Assembly (NCBI GenBank): GCA_965250265.1
Contig: CBDFNO010000011.1
Coordinates: 1 to 64,000 of the forward strand
Source: PRS1 sp965250265
GTDB lineage: Bacteria; Bacteroidota; Bacteroidia; Flavobacteriales; Flavobacteriaceae
Length of the DNA stretch: 64,000 nt
Direction of reading: 5' to 3'
Shown: positions 21,001 to 24,670 of the stretch, piece after piece
Numbering within the stretch: position 1 is the first letter of the stretch
Layout of the letters: every line of letters begins with the position of its first letter
Notes under the pieces: model-generated
Database searches by the model: none
What the model saw: only the letters and a program-made list of their open reading frames with translations
Told to the model about the DNA's origin: nothing
Program-made: the position numbers and the translations under genes

Positions 21001-23429
21001 CCTATACCCTGGGTTGGCCCTGCAGTTGGTGTGCCATCTGCATTGGAGCTCGTGCCTAAATTGTCCTGAACAGGTCCTTCACAACCCGTACAAACGTTTC
21101 CTCCATCAATATTAGTGTCTGTCACTAAATCGGTAGAAGTATAACTTCCATCACCTTCTATAGCATCTGGACATCCATCTCCATCACTATCTAAATCTAA
21201 ATGATTTGGTATGCCGTCTCCGTCCGTATCTCCAGCCGAATTACAGAACGTTACGCCATCTGCCAAGTCATCTGGCACAGCCGACAGAGAAAAGCCTGTC
21301 GGAGTAGCTACGCCAGTGCAGACATCTATACTGGTGACAGCCGAAGTTGATAGAGCACCTGATGCATACAAGACACCACCTGATACTGCAATTTGACCGG
21401 GATAAAAACTCGTAATAAACGTAGCAATATTTCCAGTTGGAGTCGCTGTTGTCATATCAATGCTGCCAAAACCGCCGGCGCCTGGTGATGGTGCAAGTGA
21501 TATAAACATTGTAGGATTTCCATTGCAGCCAATACCTATTGCGATATCTCCCCAATTACCATCCCCAATACCTAAAGGATCAGTAGAGAATATTGTGAAG
21601 GAAGTCATTGTTTTTCCATCTGCACTTAAGTTAATCGCTATTATTGTCCTAAGATCGTTACCCATGTATAGCACTCCATCATAATAAGTCCCTGCCCCAG
21701 ACCTAAAACTAATACCAGGTACTGTTCCTACAGAAGTCCACAGTGTAGTTGACGGGTCATATACTACAATCTCGCTCAGGTCACTTGTACTATGCCCATA
21801 TATCAGTCCACCATTGTCATGGTTATAGACGATACCATTTAAGTCGATACCAGAAGGTATTACTAACTCTATGGTCTCTGTCCCAGTCAAAGGATCATAG
21901 GCCACTAAACTTCCATTGATTTTGTTTTCATATCGGAGTAGATACGCCCCTCCTTCACAGCTCGATTCATCGGTATCTAAAATACCGTCGTTGTCATCGT
22001 CTAAATCAACTACATCAGGTATCCCATCATTGTCTGTATCGACCATGATGTCTATTTTAACAAAACCATCAGATCCATTTCCTTGTGTCCCTCCTGAAGC
22101 AGCGCCATCAACACCTGCGGCAATCGAACTACCTAAATAACCTGTATAAGATGTGTTAACATAAGAACCACCGCCACCTGCAGAACCACCTGAGCCAGAA
22201 CCTCCTCCTCCAGAGTAACCACCGCCACCTGCAGCCCAATTGAGATTACCTCCGCCACCGCCTGTCAATCCTCTACCGCCATCACCACCGGTACCGGTAC
22301 CACCATTGGCTAAAGCAAAACCTGGATCGGCCATACCGCCACCTGTAGCACCGGTACTATTAGCTCCCGCTGAATTGATACCCCCACCAGCTCCGGCTCC
22401 ACTAGTATTAGTCGTACCCCCAGCTCCGCCAACTCCTCCAGCTCCAGGGCTACCGCCTGTTCCATCATCACCGTTGGTTGTGGAATTGGCTCCCAGACCA
22501 ATAGCCCCCCCACTATTATCACCTCCGGCACCACCTCCGGCGGCCATTACCAAAGTTCCATTAATATAGACACCTGTACATCCGCCGCCGCCGCCTTCAC
22601 TTCCGCCTCTTCCACCTTCTGCGACTAAATAATTAATAACATCACCTGCCGTAACATAAAAAATTGCTGTAGCTGCAGCACCCTGACCTGCAGTGGTGTT
22701 TGTTCCATCTCCACCTTCTCCTCCTAGAATTTGCAACTCTATAGTGCTATTTGCTAGTATTGTATAAGTATCTGAAACGACTGAAGTTTCATTAACAACC
22801 GTGGTTTGTAGGTTTCCTTGCCAGTTAGGTATGGTAAGCCCCTCTGCCCGTTGGGCATCTCCCCCACGGGGAGAAAGAACTTCTAACTCCCAATCACCAT
22901 CTTTCCCTGTAATATCATCAGATGCGGCTATAGAAACACCAAGAGCCGTCTCTAAATAAGAAACAGCTTGCTTTCCTTTTTTGCCTTTCGCAAAGTTGCA
23001 GCCGTAAATAAATATGTCTGTGACATTATTTTTCTTGCTTTCTAACCATGTCGTAATTTGAGAGGCATCTAGCCATTTGCCTTGAATAAGTAAATGTCCA
23101 GGTTTTCCATGAGAGAAAATATGTAATTCATTTTCTTGAATACCTGAATTGGAAACCATGGTTTCCAATTCTGAAGGGTTCTCAATTCCTGAATCCACTA
23201 TTAAAGCCAAAGACTCTTCTTTTACGCTAACGTTTGATATACCGTCGCTATCTGTATCTAAATTGCCTGATGCTACGGGGTCGCAAGGATCAATTTGCGC
23301 CTGTAAAACAGAAGAAAACAAAAAAACTGCAGTTGTAATGCAAGCTATAGCAAGTTGTTTTCTTAAAGAAAAAAGAGCTTGTAATAACACTACGATTCTT
23401 GGACTGGTTGATAAGTAGTTATTTTTCAT
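1..23429 (-). CDS. Giant repetitive secreted surface protein (DUF4347, DUF11 array, two-Cys repeat array), 3' end outside window
   Basis: The frame stays open from the ATG at 23429 to the window edge, at least 7,809 residues. A Lys/Arg-containing start and hydrophobic stretch end near residue 45 in VLQAQ, a signal peptide. In order: DUF4347 (about 66-180, with HIFSHGKPGHL and FIYGCNF); a Gly-rich domain resembling ALK/LTK Gly-rich modules (about 270-427); two propeller-like domains (476-750 and 850-1124) bordered by Asp-rich DTDGDGIPNHLDLD motifs of Ca-binding type; Ig-like segments; 31 DUF11 units (about 1453-5172) plus one diverged unit; 83 two-Cys units (about 5375-7615); then a non-repetitive segment. 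Export by T9SS is inferred, since the C-terminus is not visible. Adhesin or stalk function is inferred from architecture. The codon frame was checked in the DUF11 and 27-residue arrays and is continuous with the start. Confidence 0.9.
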   Translation of the reverse strand, partial: MKNNYLSTSPRIVVLLQALFSLRKQLAIACITTAVFLFSSVLQAQIDPCDPVASGNLDTDSDGISNVSVKEESLALIVDSGIENPSELETMVSNSGIQENELHIFSHGKPGHLLIQGKWLDASQITTWLESKKNNVTDIFIYGCNFAKGKKGKQAVSYLETALGVSIAASDDITGKDGDWELEVLSPRGGDAQRAEGLTIPNWQGNLQTTVVNETSVVSDTYTILANSTIELQILGGEGGDGTNTTAGQGAAATAIFYVTAGDVINYLVAEGGRGGSEGGGGGCTGVYINGTLVMAAGGGAGGDNSGGAIGLGANSTTNGDDGTGGSPGAGGVGGAGGTTNTSGAGAGGGINSAGANSTGATGGGMADPGFALANGGTGTGGDGGRGLTGGGGGNLNWAAGGGGYSGGGGSGSGGSAGGGGSYVNTSYTGYLGSSIAAGVDGAASGGTQGNGSDGFVKIDIMVDTDNDGIPDVVDLDDDNDGILDTDESSCEGGAYLLRYENKINGSLVAYDPLTGTETIELVIPSGIDLNGIVYNHDNGGLIYGHSTSDLSEIVVYDPSTTLWTSVGTVPGISFRSGAGTYYDGVLYMGNDLRTIIAINLSADGKTMTSFTIFSTDPLGIGDGNWGDIAIGIGCNGNPTMFISLAPSPGAGGFGSIDMTTATPTGNIATFITSFYPGQIAVSGGVLYASGALSTSAVTSIDVCTGVATPTGFSLSAVPDDLADGVTFCNSAGDTDGDGIPNHLDLDSDGDGCPDAIEGDGSYTSTDLVTDTNIDGGNVCTGCEGPVQDNLGTSSNADGTPTAGPTQGIGDSQDAGTQSAECADPTDPCDPVASGNLDTDSDGISDICDLDDDNDGILDTDESSCEGGAYLLRYENKINGSLVAYDPLTGTETIELVIPSGIDLNGIVYNHDNGGLIYGHSTSDLSEIVVYDPSTTLWTSVGTVPGISFRSGAGTYYDGVLYMGNDLRTIIAINLSADGKTMTSFTIFSTDPLGIGDGNWGDIAIGIGCNGNPTMFISLAPSPGAGGFGSIDMTTATPTGNIATFITSFYPGQIAVSGGVLYASGALSTSAVTSIDVCTGVATPTGFSLSAVPDDLADGVTFCNSAGDTDGDGIPNHLDLDSDGDGCPDAIEGGGSFTSADLVTDTNIDGGNTSGDPTFNGFAGPVQDNLGTTVDGDGVPTATGSPQTVGTSQILNEYTCTATNDGPICEGETLQLNSSLSDSGSGSPVDVSGQATYLWSSNGSATITNTTDQNPTATGVTDGEIFTVIITQPNGCTIECATTATVHPLPNADNPADVGACDTYQLPTLSANNEYWTQPGGTGTQLFAGNNITTTQTIFVYTDSDTTPNCTDENSFVVTISMSPVATVIPTASVCNAPNSSPNELLNFNTLVTSGPAGTWANTDGAGVSLANLSAVDFTGVAPDTYTFTYTISAVLPCVDVSYTTEVTVNDCTADLELTKVVDNATPNVGDTVTFTITVTNQGPSDATGVSVADNLPSGYTLVTDNNPGTFDLAAGASTNFTVVATVNASGDYTNVAEIATADQDDPDSDPNNDDGDQSEDDEDNADTTPTPVADLELTKVVDNATPNVGDTVTFTITVTNQGPSDATGVSVADNLPSGYTLVTDNNPGTFDLAAGASTNFTVVATVNASGDYTNVAEIATADQDDPDSDPNNDDGDQSEDDEDNADTTPTPVADLELTKVVDNATPNVGDTVTFTITVTNQGPSDATGVSVADNLPSGYTLVTDNNPGTFDLAAGASTNFTVVATVNASGDYTNVAEIATADQDDPDSDPNNDDGDQSEDDEDNADTTPTPVADLELTKVVDNATPNVGDTVTFTITVTNQGPSDATGVSVADNLPSGYTLVTDNNPGTFDLAAGASTNFTVVATVNASGDYTNVAEIATADQDDPDSDPNNDDGDQSEDDEDNADTTPTPVADLELTKVVDNATPNVGDTVTFTITVTNQGPSDATGVSVADNLPSGYTLVTDNNPGTFDLAAGASTNFTVVATVNASGDYTNVAEIATADQDDPDSDPNNDDGDQSEDDEDNADTTPTPVADLELTKVVDNATPNVGDTVTFTITVTNQGPSDATGVSVADNLPSGYTLVTDNNPGTFDLAAGASTNFTVVATVNASGDYTNVAEIATADQDDPDSDPNNDDGDQSEDDEDNADTTPTPVADLELTKVVDNATPNVGDTVTFTITVTNQGPSDATGVSVADNLPSGYTLVTDNNPGTFDLAAGASTNFTVVATVNASGDYTNVAEIATADQDDPDSDPNNDDGDQSEDDEDNADTTPTPVADLELTKVVDNATPNVGDTVTFTITVTNQGPSDATGVSVADNLPSGYTLVTDNNPGTFDLAAGASTNFTVVATVNASGDYTNVAEIATADQDDPDSDPNNDDGDQSEDDEDNADTTPTPVADLELTKVVDNATPNVGDTVTFTITVTNQGPSDATGVSVADNLPSGYTLVTDNNPGTFDLAAGASTNFTVVATVNASGDYTNVAEIATADQDDPDSDPNNDDGDQSEDDEDNADTTPTPVADLELTKVVDNATPNVGDTVTFTITVTNQGPSDATGVSVADNLPSGYTLVTDNNPGTFDLAAGASTNFTVVATVNASGDYTNVAEIATADQDDPDSDPNNDDGDQSEDDEDNADTTPTPVADLELTKVVDNATPNVGDTVTFTITVTNQGPSDATGVSVADNLPSGYTLVTDNNPGTFDLAAGASTNFTVVATVNASGDYTNVAEIATADQDDPDSDPNNDDGDQSEDDEDNADTTPTPVADLELTKVVDNATPNVGDTVTFTITVTNQGPSDATGVSVADNLPSGYTLVTDNNPGTFDLAAGASTNFTVVATVNASGDYTNVAEIATADQDDPDSDPNNDDGDQSEDDEDNADTTPTPVADLELTKVVDNATPNVGDTVTFTITVTNQGPSDATGVSVADNLPSGYTLVTDNNPGTFDLAAGASTNFTVVATVNASGDYTNVAEIATADQDDPDSDPNNDDGDQSEDDEDNADTTPTPVADLELTKVVDNATPNVGDTVTFTITVTNQGPSDATGVSVADNLPSGYTLVTDNNPGTFDLAAGASTNFTVEATVNASGDYTNVAEIATADQDDPDSDPNNDDGDQSEDDEDNADTTPTPVADLELTKVVDNATPNVGDTVTFTITVTNQGPSDATGVSVADNLPSGYTLVTDNNPGTFDLAAGASTNFTVEATVNASGDYTNVAEIATADQDDPDSDPNNDDGDQSEDDEDNADTTPTPVADLELTKVVDNATPNVGDTVTFTITVTNQGPSDATGVSVADNLPSGYTLVTDNNPGTFDLAAGASTNFTVEATVNASGDYTNVAEIATADQDDPDSDPNNDDGDQSEDDEDNADTTPTPVADLELTKVVDNATPNVGDTVTFTITVTNQGPSDATGVSVADNLPSGYTLVTDNNPGTFDLAAGASTNFTVEATVNASGDYTNVAEIATADQDDPDSDPNNDDGDQSEDDEDNADTTPTPVADLELTKVVDNATPNVGDTVTFTITVTNQGPSDATGVSVADNLPSGYTLVTDNNPGTFDLAAGASTNFTVVATVNASGDYTNVAEIATADQDDPDSDPNNDDGDQSEDDEDNADTTPTPVADLELTKVVDNATPNVGDTVTFTITVTNQGPSDATGVSVADNLPSGYTLVTDNNPGTFDLAAGASTNFTVEATVNASGDYTNVAEIATADQDDPDSDPNNDDGDQSEDDEDNADTTPTPVADLELTKVVDNATPNVGDTVTFTITVTNQGPSDATGVSVADNLPSGYTLVTDNNPGTFDLAAGASTNFTVEATVNASGDYTNVAEIATADQDDPDSDPNNDDGDQSEDDEDNADTTPTPVADLELTKVVDNATPNVGDTVTFTITVTNQGPSDATGVSVADNLPSGYTLVTDNNPGTFDLAAGASTNFTVEATVNASGDYTNVAEIATADQDDPDSDPNNDDGDQSEDDEDNADTTPTPVADLELTKVVDNATPNVGDTVTFTITVTNQGPSDATGVSVADNLPSGYTLVTDNNPGTFDLAAGASTNFTVEATVNASGDYTNVAEIATADQDDPDSDPNNDDGDQSEDDEDNADTTPTPVADLELTKVVDNATPNVGDTVTFTITVTNQGPSDATGVSVADNLPSGYTLVTDNNPGTFDLAAGASTNFTVEATVNASGDYTNVAEIATADQDDPDSDPNNDDGDQSEDDEDNADTTPTPVADLELTKVVDNATPNVGDTVTFTITVTNQGPSDATGVSVADNLPSGYTLVTDNNPGTFDLAAGASTNFTVEATVNASGDYTNVAEIATADQDDPDSDPNNDDGDQSEDDEDNADTTPTPVADLELTKVVDNATPNVGDTVTFTITVTNQGPSDATGVSVADNLPSGYTLVTDNNPGTFDLAAGASTNFTVEATVNASGDYTNVAEIATADQDDPDSDPNNDDGDQSEDDEDNADTTPTPVADLELTKVVDNATPNVGDTVTFTITVTNQGPSDATGVSVADNLPSGYTLVTDNNPGTFDLAAGASTNFTVEATVNASGDYTNVAEIATADQDDPDSDPNNDDGDQSEDDEDNADTTPTPVADLELTKVVDNATPNVGDTVTFTITVTNQGPSDATGVSVADNLPSGYTLVTDNNPGTFDLAAGASTNFTVEATVNASGDYTNVAEIATADQDDPDSDPNNDDGDQSEDDEDNADTTPTPVADLELTKVVDNATPNVGDTVTFTITVTNQGPSDATGVSVADNLPSGYTLVTDNNPGTFDLAAGASTNFTVEATVNASGDYTNVAEIATADQDDPDSDPNNDDGDQSEDDEDNADTTPTPVADLELTKVVDNATPNVGDTVTFTITVTNQGPSDATGVSVADNLPSGYTLVTDNNPGTFDLAAGASTNFTVEATVNASGDYTNVAEIATADQDDPDSDPNNDDGDQSEDDEDNADTTPTPVADLELTKVVDNATPNVGDTVTFTITVTNQGPSDATGVSVADNLPSGYTLVTDNNPGTFDLAAGASTNFTVEATVNASGDYTNVAEIATADQDDPDSDPNNDDGDQSEDDEDNADTTPTPVADLELTKVVDNATPNVGDTVTFTITVTNQGPSDATGVSVADNLPSGYTLVTDNNPGTFDLAAGASTNFTVVATVNASGDYTNVAEIATADQDDPDSDPNNDDGDQSEDDEDNADTTPTPVADINLTKVVDNATPQVGSTVTFTIEVSNDGPSDATGVDVQDIVPSGYSSISNISGGGSLSGSTITWSDLSIAAGGSTSLSFEATVEASGDYVNIASVTDQDQTDTDSTPGNDPDTDGDGDIGSQDDGDANDTEDPDDEDDADDAEVEPCRPDPIVTNENICEGGSFTWDANGQTYTTPQTGLTIPGEDCEADQVLNLTVTDQPVEPATACYETATFNTTLCEWEVTGEQDPEPATACYETATFNTTLCEWEVTGEQDPEPATACYETATFNTTLCEWEVTGEQDPEPATACYETATFNTTLCEWEVTGEQDPEPATACYETATFNTTLCEWEVTGEQDPEPATACYETATFNTTLCEWEVTGEQDPEPATACYETATFNTTLCEWEVTGEQDPEPATACYETATFNTTLCEWEVTGEQDPEPATACYETATFNTTLCEWEVTGEQDPEPATACYETATFNTTLCEWEVTGEQDPEPATACYETATFNTTLCEWEVTGEQDPEPATACYETATFNTTLCEWEVTGEQDPEPATACYETATFNTTLCEWEVTGEQDPEPATACYETATFNTTLCEWEVTGEQDPEPATACYETATFNTTLCEWEVTGEQDPEPATACYETATFNTTLCEWEVTGEQDPEPATACYETATFNTTLCEWEVTGEQDPEPATACYETATFNTTLCEWEVTGEQDPEPATACYETATFNTTLCEWEVTGEQDPEPATACYETATFNTTLCEWEVTGEQDPEPATACYETATFNTTLCEWEVTGEQDPEPATACYETATFNTTLCEWEVTGEQDPEPATACYETATFNTTLCEWEVTGEQDPEPATACYETATFNTTLCEWEVTGEQDPEPATACYETATFNTTLCEWEVTGEQDPEPATACYETATFNTTLCEWEVTGEQDPEPATACYETATFNTTLCEWEVTGEQDPEPATACYETATFNTTLCEWEVTGEQDPEPATACYETATFNTTLCEWEVTGEQDPEPATACYETATFNTTLCEWEVTGEQDPEPATACYETATFNTTLCEWEVTGEQDPEPATACYETATFNTTLCEWEVTGEQDPEPATACYETATFNTTLCEWEVTGEQDPEPATACYETATFNTTLCEWEVTGEQDPEPATACYETATFNTTLCEWEVTGEQDPEPATACYETATFNTTLCEWEVTGEQDPEPATACYETATFNTTLCEWEVTGEQDPEPATACYETATFNTTLCEWEVTGEQDPEPATACYETATFNTTLCEWEVTGEQDPEPATACYETATFNTTLCEWEVTGEQDPEPATACYETATFNTTLCEWEVTGEQDPEPATACYETATFNTTLCEWEVTGEQDPEPATACYETATFNTTLCEWEVTGEQDPEPATACYETATFNTTLCEWEVTGEQDPEPATACYETATFNTTLCEWEVTGEQDPEPATACYETATFNTTLCEWEVTGEQDPEPATACYETATFNTTLCEWEVTGEQDPEPATACYETATFNTTLCEWEVTGEQDPEPATACYETATFNTTLCEWEVTGEQDPEPATACYETATFNTTLCEWEVTGEQDPEPATACYETATFNTTLCEWEVTGEQDPEPATACYETATFNTTLCEWEVTGEQDPEPATACYETATFNTTLCEWEVTGEQDPEPATACYETATFNTTLCEWEVTGEQDPEPATACYETATFNTTLCEWEVTGEQDPEPATACYETATFNTTLCEWEVTGEQDPEPATACYETATFNTTLCEWEVTGEQDPEPATACYETATFNTTLCEWEVTGEQDPEPATACYETATFNTTLCEWEVTGEQDPEPATACYETATFNTTLCEWEVTGEQDPEPATACYETATFNTTLCEWEVTGEQDPEPATACYETATFNTTLCEWEVTGEQDPEPATACYETATFNTTLCEWEVTGEQDPEPATACYETATFNTTLCEWEVTGEQDPEPATACYETATFNTTLCEWEVTGEQDPEPATACYETATFNTTLCEWEVTGEQDPEPATACYETATFNTTLCEWEVTGEQDPEPATACYETATFNTTLCEWEVTGEQDPEPATACYETATFNTTLCEWEVTGEQDPEPATACYETATFNTTLCEWEVTGEQDPEPATACYETATFNTTLCEWEVTGEQDPEPATACYETATFNTTLCEWEVTGEQDPEPATACYETATFNTTLCEWEVTGEQDPEPATACYETATFNTTLCEWEVTGEQDPEPATACYETATFNTTLCEWEVTGEQDPEPATACYETATFNTTLCEWEVTGEQDPEPATACYETATFNTTLCEWEVTGEQDPEPATACYETATFNTTLCEWEVTGEQDPEPATACYETATFNTTLCEWEVTGEQDPEPATACYETATFNTTLCEWEVTGEQDPEPATACYETATFNTTLCEWEVTGEQDPEPATACYETATFNTTLCEWEVTGEQDPEPATACYETATFNTTLCEWEVTGDQPVANAGADVELECTILNNPGSCETAFARYSENSTCFIDDGFSRWGWTNYFENEGEYVLELYAGAGQCDISKGELTGTVTIDYSEGQVTITYDLYEGYLLSESHVYVGETPYPLNRGKETVAPGQYPYNSGSLSNTITYMVGPIDTSSYENGIYVIVHGVTCQDCNTNGDIDTSDDNCYTEMEDNGVTLMGSSN
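583..7305 (-). repeat. 83 tandem copies of an 81-bp in-frame repeat
   Basis: The period is exactly 81 bp: the marker cattcacataatg occurs first at 601 and last at 7243, which is 82 steps. Each copy encodes 27 residues containing ACYETATFNTT and LCEWEVTG, joined by the linker EQDP. The two Cys are separated by 10 residues. All copies look identical by eye, including at silent positions. The linker at both outer edges is DQPV instead of EQDP. Similar CYETATFN..CxW repeats are familiar from other large Bacteroidota secreted proteins, but I know of no assigned function. Copy number may be limited by the assembly. Confidence 0.97.
7913..19072 (-). repeat. 31 tandem copies of a 360-bp DUF11 repeat
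   Basis: Each 120-residue unit starts with ADLELTKVVDNATPNVGDTV, the typical DUF11 opening, and ends with a linker holding 14 Asp/Glu in 25 residues. Copies are identical except at two places: a Glu/Val codon pair (gcctc or gctac on the plus strand, as at 8417 and 8057) and a silent base in the GTF motif (caaaa or caaac). From N- to C-terminus the order is 13 Val/caaac, 4 Glu/caaaa, 1 Val/caaaa, 12 Glu/caaaa, 1 Val/caaaa. A diverged DUF11 unit (ADINLTKVVDNATPQVG) follows at about 7560-7912. GC content is visibly higher than in neighbouring genes. Confidence 0.97.
20059..22004 (-). repeat. Duplicated 824-bp segment, copies 1,122 bp apart
   Basis: Positions 20059-20882 and 21181-22004 appear identical. 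Identity ends sharply: 20058 differs from 21180, and 20883 differs from 22005. Each copy encodes about 275 residues of a propeller-like domain (motifs YLLRYENKINGSLVAYDPLT and GVLYMGNDLRTIIAINL; perhaps DUF6923-like) followed by Asp-rich Ca-binding motifs. The spacing of 1,122 bp is a multiple of three, so the duplication keeps the reading frame. The intervening part (20883-21180) is only partly similar to sequence outside the second copy. Confidence 0.9.
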
Positions 23430-23949
23430 AATTATAGGTAATTAAATATGTTGCGGCATTACCGCTATTTTTTTATTAAAAATATCTTGGTTTTTAAAGC
23501 AAACGCCGTTTGTAACTATACAAACAGCGCTGGTTTTTATACTGATACATTTATTTGCAGTTGTTGGAAGACCCCATGTATTAGTTCTCATACAATTTAA
23601 GTTCCAACATAATGTGTTATGCTTAAATATTACAAAAGCTTTTCTTTTTGATACTATAGTTATAGCCCCTAAAAAAATCCTTTTGATTCTTAATAAGAAT
23701 AATATAAGTTCCCTCATAGTTTATAGATAAAATGCTCGTTATAATTTTTAAATTATTTATAAAGCTCTTTCACATTATTAGTAAAAGTGCTCTGCAAGTC
23801 CTAAATTTAAAAGAGGGATATTTATAGGATTATTGTTGAATAACAGCTTTGAAATATAATTTAATTTTATTTTTACTACAATTTTTTTTATAGCTATTCG
23901 ACAAAACAACTTAAAAATTCGTTAACTAAATAATGTATATACTGATTAA
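23430..23949. other. AT-rich leader region upstream of the giant gene
   Basis: This 520-bp stretch separates the giant gene from the small LuxR-type gene upstream on the same strand. It contains a minus-strand open frame of 91 codons (23442-23717) ending 12 bp before the giant gene's start. That frame has unremarkable Lys/Ile/Cys-rich content, no recognisable domain and no clear ribosome site, so I do not call it a gene. A strong inverted repeat lies inside it (see 23504-23529). I found no clear TTTG / TAnnTTTG promoter pair. Confidence 0.5.
23504..23529. promoter_or_regulatory. Inverted repeat in the leader of the giant surface protein gene
   Basis: The arms CGCcGTTTGTA and TACAAACaGCG flank the loop acta: 11-bp arms with one mismatch, with a perfect core GTTTGTA/TACAAAC. 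It lies about 75-100 bp upstream of the giant gene's start codon. It could be a protein-binding operator, perhaps for one of the nearby LuxR-type proteins, or an RNA hairpin in the 5' leader. No T-run follows it on the minus strand, so a terminator is unlikely. Its role is inferred from position only. Confidence 0.4.
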
Positions 23950-24177
23950 TCAGTAGCTTATTTTTTTTATTAAATATCCTCTTATTAGATTTAAATTTAT
24001 TAATGAAGCGGTATTTTTTACATTAAACTTCTTGATTAAATTTTGTCTGTGAGTATTTACAGTGTCTTTAGATATTGATAAATATTTGGAAATTTTAGTG
24101 CTTGTTTTACCAAAAGAAATTAAATTAAGAATTTGACTTTCTCTTTTTGTTATATTATGTTTTGGCACAAGAAGCAT
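23950..24177 (-). CDS. Stand-alone LuxR-type HTH DNA-binding protein (75 aa)
   Basis: Almost the whole protein is a LuxR/GerE helix-turn-helix: TKRESQILNLISFGKTSTKI, then ISKDTVNTHRQNLIKKFNV. There is no receiver or sensor domain. The start is well supported by aaggagg six bases before the ATG at 24177, an unusually strong Shine-Dalgarno site for this phylum. Its HTH closely matches the C-terminus of the 252-residue regulator encoded at 24671-25429, sharing VNTHRQNLIKKFNV, so the two are paralogues. It may be a trimmed duplicate that still binds DNA. It is the nearest gene upstream of the giant surface protein on the same strand, which makes it a candidate regulator of it, by position only. 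Confidence 0.75.
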   Translation of the reverse strand: MLLVPKHNITKRESQILNLISFGKTSTKISKYLSISKDTVNTHRQNLIKKFNVKNTASLINLNLIRGYLIKKISY

Positions 24178-24362
24178 ATTAACCTCCTTTTTAAAATGAA
24201 CTATTTTTTGTAATATTAAAGGAAATAGATATAAGAAACCATATTACCCTTAAATTACTTTTGAAAATTATTAATTAATCCCGCAATAATATTTTCAATA
24301 TTTTCTTTCAATATATATGACACTGCTTTTTATGATTGGTCACATAAAAACATTTCTTTTTT

Positions 24363-24545
24363 TTGAATAAAGGATTTCTTGAATTAAATTCTTGGGGATA
24401 TGATAAGTATATGTATAAAAAAAGAAATGAGACGCAATGTTTGTTAAGAAGATCTAAAGGCTATAGAAGAATATTTTCCAGATTTGATAAACTAGATATG
24501 GTATTTTTTATTTTCAGCATCCTTATAATGAAGGCTTTGAAATAG
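24363..24545 (+). pseudogene. C-terminal remnant of an IS5-like transposase
   Basis: The frame reads NSWGYDKYMYKKRNE, then LLRRSKGYRRIFSRFDKLDM, close to the pattern YDKxxYKxRNxVERxFxRLKxxRRIxTRxDKLD at the C-terminus of IS5-family DDE transposases. The final catalytic-region Glu (VERxF) appears lost, since the sequence here reads TQCLL. Nothing resembling the N-terminal two thirds is present upstream, and the only usable start is a TTG. The palindrome GTGTTAACAC at 24649-24658 may be a leftover of the element's end. The assignment rests on remembered family patterns, not a search. Confidence 0.5.
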
Positions 24546-24670
24546 AATTTTTATTACTTTGAGCGATGCCATTAAGTGTAAAAAAGGCTTCCGCTTATGA
24601 TAAAAATATCATTTTTAACTTCAATAAAAAAGTCAAAAAGAGTTCATAGTGTTAACACGTCCTAATTTTA

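Noticed and set aside
22240..22569. Pro-rich plus-strand frame of 109 codons
   Set aside because: It is the antisense of the Gly-rich domain of the giant protein; Pro-runs arise from the complement of Gly codons.
23442..23717. 91-codon frame just upstream of the giant gene
   Set aside because: It has no recognisable domain and no clear ribosome site, and it contains the inverted repeat; treated as leader DNA, although a regulatory small protein cannot be excluded.
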